Position numbers and translations under genes: made by a program
Shown here: positions 8,228 to 16,835 of the stretch, in pieces
Layout of the letters: each line of letters starts with the position of its first letter
How positions within the stretch are numbered: the stretch's first letter is position 1
The notes under the pieces: generated by a model
What the model saw: the letters and a program-made list of their open reading frames with translations, nothing else
Told to the model about the DNA's origin: nothing
Databases searched by the model: none
DNA from: Oscillospiraceae bacterium
GTDB taxonomy: Bacteria; Bacillota; Clostridia; Oscillospirales; Ruminococcaceae
Length of the DNA: 64,000 bases
Reading direction: 5' to 3'
Assembly (NCBI GenBank): GCA_015067175.1
Contig: SVMX01000003.1
Span: 94,457-158,456, forward strand

Positions 8228-9862
8228 ATGCTTTCAATTGATATTACCGACAGACAAATCAAGCTTGTTATCGGCGTACACAGCGGTAGCAAGGTAAGAG
8301 TACAGGACGCGGATATCCGCGAGCTTACTCTCGGAATGGTATCCAACGGTTACATTACCGATGTTCCTATGGTTGCTGCTGAGCTTAACGACATCATCAA
8401 GACAAAGGGCATCAAGGAAAAGGACGCTATCGTGTCCATCACTTCCAGCTCCATCGTTTACAAGGAGCTGCTGCTTCCCAAGCCCAAGAGCTTGAAGAAC
8501 ACAGTTGCTATCGAGGCAATGATCCAGTCCAATATGGGCGTTACCAATGAGTTCAACATTTCCTACACCATCGCAGGTGAGGTCGAGGACGAGGAGAAGA
8601 ACAAGATGATCAAGGTCATCGCTTCTGCCTGCCCCCAGCGTCTGGTTGACGGATATGTAAGACTGTTCTCTCATATCGGTCTTAACCTCAGAGCTGTAAA
8701 CATTTCAAACAACTCTGTTACACGTCTTATCGTAAACACTCCCAAGATGGCAGACAGAATGCCTCTGCTGCTTATCCAGATAGATAAGAACTTCCTCAAC
8801 ATGAACCTGTATGAGGACAATCAGATCGTATTCTCGCGTTACTTCAACATTGATCCCGCAGACTACGACAATGCACCTGATTATGTGACCAAGGCTGTTT
8901 ACGACAACCTGTTCAGAATGATCCAGTTCATCAAGAGCCGTAAGGGTGCTAAGCCGCTGAAGGAGATAATGTTCTACGGTGATATCCAGAACTTTATCGA
9001 GCTTTCCAACGCTATTTCTTCTTTCAATGTTCCCGCTTACGTTCTGGCAACACCCAGCACCGTTATCACAATGGCGGAGATCGACTTTACAAAGTACGCA
9101 AACGCTATCGGTGCTATCTACCGCAGAAACAAGGATCTTGAGCATATCAACCTGCTGGAAGCTACCTCCGCTAAGGAGTCCAAGGGAATGAACGGCTATC
9201 TGCTGGGTCTGCTCGGCTGCTGCGTTGCATCTGCTGCGTTGGTGTTCGGCGTTGGACTGGTGTTTGATATTCTTAATAATAATAAGAAGAGCGAGATACA
9301 GGCTGTTCAGGCGGAGATCGACGATCCTCAGCTTCAGAAGGATATTGAGATAGTAGGTATGCGTGAGGCTATGCTTGAGGGCTTTGAGAGCTACAACTCC
9401 AGCATGGATCAGGTTAAGCTGCTGTTTAACTATCAGCCCAAGGTGCTTAGCGATGTCTACAAGAGATTTGAGTCTCCTATCGAGCACGTTCTTGAGCCCG
9501 GACAGGAACTGTTCATCAAAGGCTACAGCATCAATGGTTACGAAGTGTCCGTGGATTTCATAGGCAAGTGCAAAGGCGATCCCTCAGCAATTCCTTCGAA
9601 ATATGCACAGTATCTTTCCGAGAATGTGCTCAATCAGCACAATGAGCCTTATTTCACCAATGTTAGTTACACAGGATTCGATAAAGAAAACTCCTCCGAT
9701 GGTGTTATTTACAGCTACCTCAGAACAGAGGGTGAATCGGTTTATGATACAATTTTCACTTTCTCGATCGATATGAAGCTTCAGGTGGGCAATGACGAAG
9801 TCAATGCATATCTGGAAATTGAGGAAACTGAAGAAAATGCAGAGCAGGAGGTGGCTGAATAA
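8228..9862 (+). CDS. Fused type IV pilus assembly protein PilM-PilN
   Basis: A 544-residue protein. The N-terminal part (about 1-300) is an actin-like PilM domain starting MLSIDITDRQIKLVIG, with the FtsA-like phosphate loop, and is cytosolic. Around residue 305 comes the PilN-like juxtamembrane motif INLLEA, then one transmembrane helix (about 320-345) and a predicted extracytoplasmic ferredoxin-like part to residue 530, ending in an acidic tail. In most T4P systems PilM and PilN are separate proteins joined by a short peptide; here they are one chain. TAATG overlap with pilO indicates translational coupling. Confidence 0.8.
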   Translation: MLSIDITDRQIKLVIGVHSGSKVRVQDADIRELTLGMVSNGYITDVPMVAAELNDIIKTKGIKEKDAIVSITSSSIVYKELLLPKPKSLKNTVAIEAMIQSNMGVTNEFNISYTIAGEVEDEEKNKMIKVIASACPQRLVDGYVRLFSHIGLNLRAVNISNNSVTRLIVNTPKMADRMPLLLIQIDKNFLNMNLYEDNQIVFSRYFNIDPADYDNAPDYVTKAVYDNLFRMIQFIKSRKGAKPLKEIMFYGDIQNFIELSNAISSFNVPAYVLATPSTVITMAEIDFTKYANAIGAIYRRNKDLEHINLLEATSAKESKGMNGYLLGLLGCCVASAALVFGVGLVFDILNNNKKSEIQAVQAEIDDPQLQKDIEIVGMREAMLEGFESYNSSMDQVKLLFNYQPKVLSDVYKRFESPIEHVLEPGQELFIKGYSINGYEVSVDFIGKCKGDPSAIPSKYAQYLSENVLNQHNEPYFTNVSYTGFDKENSSDGVIYSYLRTEGESVYDTIFTFSIDMKLQVGNDEVNAYLEIEETEENAEQEVAE

Positions 9863-10770
9863 TGAAACTCAGCAAACAGGAAAGACTGGGCATACTTATC
9901 GTTGCCATTATACTTATTTTAGGCCTTGGTACATGGCTTTTCATCGTACCTAAGATAGAAGCGCTTAACGCTTCCAGCACTACTCTTACAACTAAGCAGA
10001 CAGAGCTTGACGACGCAAAGGCTGAGGCGGCTCGTAAAGATCCGCTGAAGCAGCAGGTGCTCGACGCTTATAAAGAGGGCGAGAGCCTTGCTGATATGTT
10101 CTTCGAGGAAATGACTACATACGAAGCTGATATGGAATTCAGAGCTTTCCTTGAGCAGTGCAAATCAAATATTCTCGTTGAGTCCATTTCTGTAAGTGAG
10201 CCTACAACTTCAACGCTTGCACCCGAGTATTTCACTAAGGACGAGGTAATCTATCCCCTCAAGACATATGTAACTCAGGGCCTTGAAAAGACAGAGGAGG
10301 AGATCGCTTCTGAGGAACGTTGGAATGAGCTGAAGAATGCTCTGGGTGTTTCTCAGACTGTTGGTTCCATCACTGTTGATTTTACTGTAAATACCGTAGA
10401 ACCTGAGGATCTGCTTGCTTTTGCAGATGAAGTAAATAACTACATAAAGCTTGAAAACGGCAAGGACACAAGAAAAGCTATGATCCTTAACGGTGCTTCG
10501 ATTACTCTGCCTCTCGTAGAGGATCAGTATCAGCAGCTTATCACTCAGATCGATGAAGAGTCCATGGAAGAAGCTATCGACCAGCTTTACAAGCACCTTG
10601 GCAAAAAGCGTCCTCAGGGCGATGGCACAGGCTCCTCCGATGACGAAGAAAAGGAAGAGGAAGAGGCTTCTCCTTCTGATTACTACTATCAGCTTTCCAC
10701 TTCCATCACATTCTACAGCGTTGAGCGTATGCAGGATCCCACTGAGCAGCTCGATGCCCAGGAGCAGTAA
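9862..10770 (+). CDS. Type IV pilus alignment protein PilO-like
   Basis: 302 residues: short cytosolic N-terminus, one transmembrane helix (about 10-29), a coiled-coil stretch (30-75), then an extracytoplasmic domain. This is the PilO layout, and its position directly after the PilM-PilN fusion supports the call. The C-terminal part carries a Glu/Asp/Ser-rich run (about residues 258-275). Overlaps the upstream stop codon by one base. Sequence similarity to PilO is low, so the call rests on layout and context. Confidence 0.7.
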   Translation: MKLSKQERLGILIVAIILILGLGTWLFIVPKIEALNASSTTLTTKQTELDDAKAEAARKDPLKQQVLDAYKEGESLADMFFEEMTTYEADMEFRAFLEQCKSNILVESISVSEPTTSTLAPEYFTKDEVIYPLKTYVTQGLEKTEEEIASEERWNELKNALGVSQTVGSITVDFTVNTVEPEDLLAFADEVNNYIKLENGKDTRKAMILNGASITLPLVEDQYQQLITQIDEESMEEAIDQLYKHLGKKRPQGDGTGSSDDEEKEEEEASPSDYYYQLSTSITFYSVERMQDPTEQLDAQEQ

Positions 10771-10869
10771 TATTTACATCAGATAACAGCTTTGCCGCGT
10801 TATGCGGCAGGCTGTTACAAATAGAACTAAAGGTATGACAGTCGGCATTTGCTGACAGGAGGTATGACA

Positions 10870-13395
10870 ATGAAACACGCACTCAGAAAATACCTGAGCA
10901 GACGCGGTTCTGCGCTGTTTATGGTATTGAGCCTGATGACTGCGCTTATGATTCTTGTTATGGCAATGTACTTCTCTGTAGTTGGTTCCAGAGATGTGCA
11001 GTATAAGGTGTTCTATCAGGAGCAGGCTTATCGTTCCTCAATCTCTTTGTCTGACGCCGTAGTTTCAGGCTTAGAAAAAGACGGTTGGATTGCTTCCGAA
11101 GGTGGTACTGAGTTTATTACTCTTCTGACAAGCATGGAAAATGTTGGTGATGTCGTAACTACCAACGGAAACGGCTTTGCTGCTTTCTCCACAACAGGAG
11201 CAGGAAAAGAGGAAGAGGATCAGCTTGGTGCATACACCATTACGATTACCCGTCTTAACGACGAAAAGAAAAATAAGACGACGGTAAGAACATTTGACAT
11301 CGCCATTACAACATCAACAGGCGGAGTTATCGAAACAACGCATTCCTATATCAGTATTCCTGAGCAAGAGCCACAGGAGCTTCCTCAGGAAGGATTCAAC
11401 CCATTTACTTCTACGGGTTATGTTCCGAATGACTCGTTCCTCGAGGGTGGTACGTTCCGTTTCGATGTTGTTATCGATAATGAGAACGCAGCTCTTGGTG
11501 CAGCAAGAAGCGTTACAGGTCAGTTGGATCTGAAAATTTACGGCAACCTTTCGGCAGGCGGCTCGCTTTATAACGAGTACTTGACAGCTCCCTGCAACAA
11601 CAGCGATCTCGAAGAGCCTGTTGTTTGGGCGATCAGAAACAAATATACACAATCCAGCGACCAGACACTTTGCCTTGGTCCCAGCAACACAAATCTTGGA
11701 CTTATGATGGTCGGCGGCGACTTCATTCATAGAAAAGGCAGTATGCCTAAAAACTGCGACATCTATGTTTTAGGCGATTTGTATCTAGGCACCAATCAGG
11801 TAAGTGTTCCTGATAATGCACACATCTATGTGTATGGAAACATATATTTTGATGGCGGTGCCAAGGATTGTATGGCTAGCTATAAAAAGGGCACTGTATT
11901 CTGCAAGGGAATGTATCAAAACGGCGTAGCAGTTGAGAATCCTTGCGATGCATGGACAAATGATGCAACACTTCCTAAAGGCGCAATGACACCGAAGGAG
12001 ATGGCTGCAGAGCTTGACAGACGCACAACAAGCGTGTCCTATTCCAACTGGGAGATAAATGACAGGATAAAGACCGAGAACGGTAAGGAAAGAGCAGACT
12101 ATATTCCCGAGCTTGATCCCAATAACAAAGGTAGTTATAATGAGGTAGATATCTATTACAATGTTTCGGATAAAGATATCCACTATACCAACTATAAGAA
12201 TGAGGTTGTTACCGTACCTGCATTTACAGCAACAAAATATCTGGAATGGGAAAAGGGTAATGTGCTAGAAGACTATTTTGGCCCCGGTCAGGATCTTCCC
12301 TACACTGCATGCAAGATTGATGACATATTCGACGTTTCCGACGGCAATCAATTCAATAACTGTGCGTTGGTTATTGACACAGGAAACGATCCAAAAAACC
12401 AGTACATTATTCAGCTTAGCAATAACCGCGACTTTAACCGAGACGGCACAAGAGAAGCGTTCTCGTGGTATCCTCGTGATTACTATAGCTCAGCTCTTCA
12501 GATGTCCGTTATCGTAAAGGGAAAAGGTTCTGTAGTTATTGATATTCCCGATGATGTTGTTTATCAGGATATATCTAATAACCTTGTTATTCATGAGACC
12601 TTGTTCTTCCTCCTTGGTGGTAGCATTGATACCGGAAAGGGTACATCGAGCGAACAGCTCATTTTCAAGCCCGGTAAAGTAATCGATGGTACTGCTGCGG
12701 CAAATATGTATGATTTTATTCATACAGACTGCGAAGCTGATTGCTCACAATGTACTTACACCAAAACTGACGACAATACAACTCCGGAGTGCACCATCTG
12801 TGCTCAAAACGGAGAAACGAATCATGTGGTTGAGGTGCGTTGCAAAAAGCACGAGTATACATACAGTTTCTGCCCGCATTGCAGCCCTGAAAAGGAGCCT
12901 GAAAAGGATAACAGCGGAGATTATTATGGCTTGTGCGTCAATCGCATAGACCGTGCAAAGGTAGATACAGCGCTCACAAAGATCTTAAGTGGTTCAGATG
13001 AATACAGATTCCTTACAAACAACGGCAAAAACGATATACCCTATCCCACTACAAACATTTTCCTTGTATCTTGCAGCGAGAGTGCGGATATTCGCATATC
13101 CGGTGATGTAGCGATGTCAAGCGGAAATAAGCATACAGTTAGTCAAAACGGTTTTTACGGCTTTATTTATGCACCGTATATGACCTTTAAGGCTTATGGC
13201 GACAGCTCGGGTGGCGGATATGTAAGATTCTGTGGCGGTATGATTGTATCCGACTATGTCTTTAAGGACAGTATGTCGACTATCACCTGCTTGCCTGAGT
13301 ATCTCCCGTACAGTCTTATGAGTTCCAGAAGCAGGAGCGACACATTGTCAGCGCTTTCCAGCAAGTCTTGGAAGGTTTCGCTGATAGGTTATTAA
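10870..13395 (+). CDS. PilX-like pilus assembly protein with Cys-rich insertion
   Basis: 841 residues. The N-terminus (RRGSALFMVLSLMTALMILV) resembles PilX/GspK-type minor pilins: charged residues, Gly-Ser-Ala-Leu, then one hydrophobic helix, but without the GFTLxE cleavage motif. A long extracellular region follows with short repeated turns (YGNLSAGG, VGGDFIH, LGDLYLG, YGNIYFDGG) suggesting a beta-helix. Residues about 616-676 hold eight Cys and several His in CxxC or CxxxC spacing. The start at 10870 is 7 bases after aggagg; an ATG two codons upstream is too close. Likely a minor or tip component, or an adhesin. Function is inferred. Confidence 0.65.
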   Translation: MKHALRKYLSRRGSALFMVLSLMTALMILVMAMYFSVVGSRDVQYKVFYQEQAYRSSISLSDAVVSGLEKDGWIASEGGTEFITLLTSMENVGDVVTTNGNGFAAFSTTGAGKEEEDQLGAYTITITRLNDEKKNKTTVRTFDIAITTSTGGVIETTHSYISIPEQEPQELPQEGFNPFTSTGYVPNDSFLEGGTFRFDVVIDNENAALGAARSVTGQLDLKIYGNLSAGGSLYNEYLTAPCNNSDLEEPVVWAIRNKYTQSSDQTLCLGPSNTNLGLMMVGGDFIHRKGSMPKNCDIYVLGDLYLGTNQVSVPDNAHIYVYGNIYFDGGAKDCMASYKKGTVFCKGMYQNGVAVENPCDAWTNDATLPKGAMTPKEMAAELDRRTTSVSYSNWEINDRIKTENGKERADYIPELDPNNKGSYNEVDIYYNVSDKDIHYTNYKNEVVTVPAFTATKYLEWEKGNVLEDYFGPGQDLPYTACKIDDIFDVSDGNQFNNCALVIDTGNDPKNQYIIQLSNNRDFNRDGTREAFSWYPRDYYSSALQMSVIVKGKGSVVIDIPDDVVYQDISNNLVIHETLFFLLGGSIDTGKGTSSEQLIFKPGKVIDGTAAANMYDFIHTDCEADCSQCTYTKTDDNTTPECTICAQNGETNHVVEVRCKKHEYTYSFCPHCSPEKEPEKDNSGDYYGLCVNRIDRAKVDTALTKILSGSDEYRFLTNNGKNDIPYPTTNIFLVSCSESADIRISGDVAMSSGNKHTVSQNGFYGFIYAPYMTFKAYGDSSGGGYVRFCGGMIVSDYVFKDSMSTITCLPEYLPYSLMSSRSRSDTLSALSSKSWKVSLIGY

Positions 13396-13413
13396 TAGCA
13401 AAGGAGTGACGAT

Positions 13414-14589
13414 ATGAAAAAACTTTTTTCAAAGAGAAGCGGTTTTACTCTTGTAGAGATCATCGTTGCATTTGCTGTTTTTGCTGTCATGTCAGGTATG
13501 ATACTGTCAATGATACGCGTTACTGTAAGCGAACGTCAGTCAAACATGGACTTTGCTAAAGATACCGAAGTAAAATCAAAATATCTTTCTACGCACTATA
13601 TTGGCGAGGAGGATAAATATGACAAGGATAAAGAGGTAGAGGGTGCAACCGGCACTTTCAATCTTAAATTTGTCGATACCGAAACTGACGGTGTTTTATG
13701 TGATGTGTCGATGGATTACGGCACACGTACCTATGACATAGAGTATGACGAATACGGCGAGGTCTCAAAAGCTGAGATCAGCCGAGAGCTTGACGGCGTA
13801 AACTATTTCGTTGGTAATACTGTTTATGACAGTGAGGGCGGAATAGATGATGGACCGAAAACAGATGATATCGTCGGTGCATTTGGAAATGGTCAAAGTT
13901 CGCGTTATGATACAAGATTATCCGGCAGCAAGGGTCTGGAATACATCAAGATATCCAAAGTTGTTAAAGACGAAACCTTTAACGAGCCCGGTAAGACCAG
14001 ATATTTAATCGAATGTGCAGCGTCAAATCCTCTGCCTCAGCTCGGCACTGCTGTTTCCCCTGCTGATACCGTATTCCTACAGTATAAGCTGCGTTTCTGC
14101 TGCAGTGATGTCTTTGATGAACAGACGATCACATCAGGCGATAAGACGTATCTCTACAAGATCCCCAAGGAAGCAAAGATTGCAGATTTTGGTTATGTAA
14201 ACAACAGCAACCTTGTTTGGAGTGATGTGACCTGCGAGTCATATACTGAGTATGTTCCGTCTCACGATGTTGGTGATAATTATAACAAATATACCGTTGA
14301 GCAGATCAGCGAAAGCACCATACGTATTGGTGTTCCGTTCAAAAGCGGCTACGACAGAGGCTTCAGTGGTTCGGATAAGACAAGATTCTACGTTGTTTTC
14401 GAAGAGGATAAGGCAGAGGGCATACCTGCTGATCCTAAGCTTACCACGAAGTCTTTTGGCTCTAATGCTACTGAGGATGGAACTGCAGCAAAGTACACAT
14501 CATTCCCGATTTACGAGAATGACAAAGCTACTGACAGACTGAATCCTAATATCTACGGCGCTTATATCTATACAAAAGAGGAGCAGTGA
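13414..14589 (+). CDS. Minor prepilin (PilV/PilW-like)
   Basis: 391 residues with a class III signal peptide: short basic leader, RSGFTLVEIIVAFAVFAVMSG, cleavage expected after Gly with Glu at mature position 5. The remaining 360 residues are an extracellular globular region with no domain I recognise, long for a minor pilin. It lies 18 bases after the PilX-like gene with an aaggagtg ribosome binding site and just upstream of another minor prepilin gene. Confidence 0.8.
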   Translation: MKKLFSKRSGFTLVEIIVAFAVFAVMSGMILSMIRVTVSERQSNMDFAKDTEVKSKYLSTHYIGEEDKYDKDKEVEGATGTFNLKFVDTETDGVLCDVSMDYGTRTYDIEYDEYGEVSKAEISRELDGVNYFVGNTVYDSEGGIDDGPKTDDIVGAFGNGQSSRYDTRLSGSKGLEYIKISKVVKDETFNEPGKTRYLIECAASNPLPQLGTAVSPADTVFLQYKLRFCCSDVFDEQTITSGDKTYLYKIPKEAKIADFGYVNNSNLVWSDVTCESYTEYVPSHDVGDNYNKYTVEQISESTIRIGVPFKSGYDRGFSGSDKTRFYVVFEEDKAEGIPADPKLTTKSFGSNATEDGTAAKYTSFPIYENDKATDRLNPNIYGAYIYTKEEQ

Positions 14590-14594
14590 TAAAT

Positions 14595-15506
14595 ATGAAG
14601 AAATATTTGGCGCGACTCCTTAAAAAGCGCAACTCCGCAGGTTTTACGTTAGTCGAGGTCATTGTATCTACTGCTTTACTAGGTGTCCTTATGGTAGGCG
14701 TGGTACTGTTTATGGCACCGGTATTCAGTATGGTTGACACGAATGAGACCGCTCAGCGTGCTGACAGAACTGCGACTACTTTGGAGCATTATATTTCAAA
14801 GTCCCTCAGAAATACTGTCTATGTAAAGGTGTATACAGGTGTTGTTGCTGATGACATTGAAAAACCTGACGGTGCTATTCGTGAAGACGAAGATTTTTTA
14901 GAGATAGTAGAGTACATGAAAAATCACAGTGACAATTATCAACTTAATTGTCTCAGCATTAAGTATGTGGAGGATACCAATCCGCGTAACAGCAGTGAGG
15001 GAAATCACCCGCACAAATTTATGCTGTATAATGAAAGCTTCGATAACAACTATCAGATCATTTCTTCTGAGCCTGTATTTGAAGAGTGTTTTTACGAGGA
15101 CATTTATCCGAAGTTCACATTTGATCGTGAGGCAATGAAGATTGAAATTGACGCTGACGGAAATATCATTGATCCTACTCCCACTCCTGATTCTACAACC
15201 GAGGCAGATCCCGATGAAACCGCTGAGGCTGAACCCGAAGCGAAAACAACTCTGTATTCCGGCGTAAAACTGGATATTGACATCTACGATGATGAGAGCT
15301 TGATGGCTTATGCTCATATCTTTAAAGGAACAAGCTATATCGAGATAAACAATATCAAGAGTATGGAGTTAAACTCTGAAGGAAAATATAAGGTTTACCC
15401 CACACTTGAGATTGACCCCGATGAGAAGGATATGTATATATTCTATGTTTCCAGAAAGCTTGGTACATTCTCCGGATTCAAAGGCGATGAGGGTGCTGAA
15501 AGCTAA
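14595..15506 (+). CDS. Minor prepilin (PilW-like)
   Basis: 303 residues starting with a basic leader and NSAGFTLVEVIVSTALLGVLM, a standard prepilin cleavage site and hydrophobic helix. An extended Pro/Thr/Glu segment near residues 195-220 (PTPTPDSTTEADPDET) looks like a flexible linker between two extracellular parts. The ATG at 14595 follows gaggag by 10 bases; the in-frame GTG at 14586 is too close to it. Last gene of this T4P transcription unit, followed by a strong terminator. Confidence 0.8.
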   Translation: MKKYLARLLKKRNSAGFTLVEVIVSTALLGVLMVGVVLFMAPVFSMVDTNETAQRADRTATTLEHYISKSLRNTVYVKVYTGVVADDIEKPDGAIREDEDFLEIVEYMKNHSDNYQLNCLSIKYVEDTNPRNSSEGNHPHKFMLYNESFDNNYQIISSEPVFEECFYEDIYPKFTFDREAMKIEIDADGNIIDPTPTPDSTTEADPDETAEAEPEAKTTLYSGVKLDIDIYDDESLMAYAHIFKGTSYIEINNIKSMELNSEGKYKVYPTLEIDPDEKDMYIFYVSRKLGTFSGFKGDEGAES

Positions 15507-15534
15507 TAATCCCAGCAATTTCAATAAATGATGA

Positions 15535-15567
15535 ATCGGGGCGGAAAGCCCGCCCCGATAATATTTT
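15535..15567 (+). terminator. Intrinsic terminator of the first T4P operon
   Basis: A 10-bp GC-rich stem (atcggggcgg / ccgccccgat, 15535-15544 and 15550-15559), then aatattttt. Confidence 0.85.
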
Positions 15568-15579
15568 TAAATTATTGTG

Positions 15580-15607
15580 CTCAGCCTGCTTTTGGCAAGC
15601 TGAGCAG
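15580..15607 (-). terminator. Possible terminator of pilD
   Basis: Stem gctcagc / gctgagc extended by further pairs lies just past the pilD stop codon; the tract behind it (acaataattt) is only moderately T-rich. Confidence 0.5.
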
Positions 15608-15613
15608 AGTGAT

Positions 15614-16669
15614 TTAGATAAGTCCCATATACCAGTTTACTATAATATCACCGATAAGCCATGCGGTCGTAATTCCTACCGAAAGGAACGGACCGAACAC
15701 CATATGGCGTGAATACTTAACTTTTTCCACAAGATCATCTTTAATGAAGATCTTGAAGCCGCCCTCTTTTTCATCAGTGACATTTTCTCTGAGCGCTTTG
15801 CTGAGTGCGGTCTTATCGGGAATGCCTTTCCAAGCATTTTCGTCGAGAAACTCCCATTCGATATCGGGCTGACCGTTAGTGATGCTGCCCACGATAATGT
15901 CGTCGTGACCTGTCTTGACGTAGCCTACATCGCGGTCCAACTGCTCCTGATACCAGTCGAGAGCGACTTGCTTAATCTGTTCGGAAGCTGCTTTCTCAGC
16001 CTTGTGATCGCGGAATTTCTTCACAGAGCCGTATATCGCGCCGAGAACAATACCGATAAACAGACCGGGGAATACCTTATATCCAAGCAGCAGTGACGCG
16101 CCCAGCATAAGCTGAAGATCGCCGCCGCCCATGCCGCCGATAAGTACAAGTACCACGAAAAGGACTCCGACAACGCCAAGTGCGATGAGGCGCTCTGACC
16201 AATCCAATGTAAACGTTGCACTGAACGGCATAAAAAACGCTGCAATTCCGATAACTCCTACGGTTATACTGCACCAGTAGGGTATTTCAAAATGGTCGAT
16301 GTCGATGCAGCTAAGCACGATAAGTATCGGGAAGAGGATAAGCGCAGTACCGAACTCCCACCATGCGCCCGAAAGACCGAAGCGCAGATATGCGAGCGTA
16401 TAGACTACCGCTGTGATAGCCTCGACTATCATATAGCGAGGAGATATCTTGGCCTTGCAGAAGCGGCATTTTCCGCGGAGTATCAGCCAACTGAATATCG
16501 GAAACATATCAAACCATTTCAGCCTGTTTCCGCAGCTGAAACAATGCGACGGCTCAGTGATAAGCGACTGCTTCAGCGGCGTGCGAAGTATCACGACGTT
16601 CAGAAAGCTGCCGATAACAGAGCCAAAGATGAACACCAGAACACAATAAACGATTTCAAACACTGTCAT
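15614..16669 (-). CDS. pilD: Prepilin peptidase PilD with internal insertion
   Basis: Inner-membrane aspartic protease that cleaves prepilin leaders and usually N-methylates the new N-terminus. 351 residues. The Cys-tetrad domain (CFSC at 43-46, CRFC at 68-71) is followed by the A24 peptidase core with catalytic Asp in CIDIDHFEIP (Asp123 or Asp125) and in GGMGGGD (Asp184). About 100 hydrophilic residues (218-318) are inserted before the last membrane helix (FGPFLSVG), which explains the length beyond the usual 250. The ATG at 16669 follows aaaggggt; the one at 16687 has no ribosome binding site. Transcribed against the flanking pil genes. Confidence 0.9.
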   Translation of the reverse strand: MTVFEIVYCVLVFIFGSVIGSFLNVVILRTPLKQSLITEPSHCFSCGNRLKWFDMFPIFSWLILRGKCRFCKAKISPRYMIVEAITAVVYTLAYLRFGLSGAWWEFGTALILFPILIVLSCIDIDHFEIPYWCSITVGVIGIAAFFMPFSATFTLDWSERLIALGVVGVLFVVLVLIGGMGGGDLQLMLGASLLLGYKVFPGLFIGIVLGAIYGSVKKFRDHKAEKAASEQIKQVALDWYQEQLDRDVGYVKTGHDDIIVGSITNGQPDIEWEFLDENAWKGIPDKTALSKALRENVTDEKEGGFKIFIKDDLVEKVKYSRHMVFGPFLSVGITTAWLIGDIIVNWYMGLI

Positions 16670-16700
16670 TTTTGTGACCCCTTTCATTTAAGATAGTACT

Positions 16701-16729
16701 ATTCTATCATATATATGAAATTTTTGCAA
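16701..16729 (-). promoter_or_regulatory. Promoter of pilD
   Basis: Minus strand: TTGCAA (16729-16724), 17-base spacer, TAGAAT (16706-16701). TTGCAA is its own reverse complement, so the same hexamer could serve a weak divergent promoter toward pilB (TGCAAT 17 bases on, 16747-16752). Confidence 0.6.
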
Positions 16730-16835
16730 GCAGATTCGGAGCGCGCTGCAATAAGCGCCCTCTTTGATCTATATAACCACGCGGCGCGTGCCGCAGGCTG
16801 CGGATCGGCTCCGCAAATACTCCGAAAGGAAGAGA

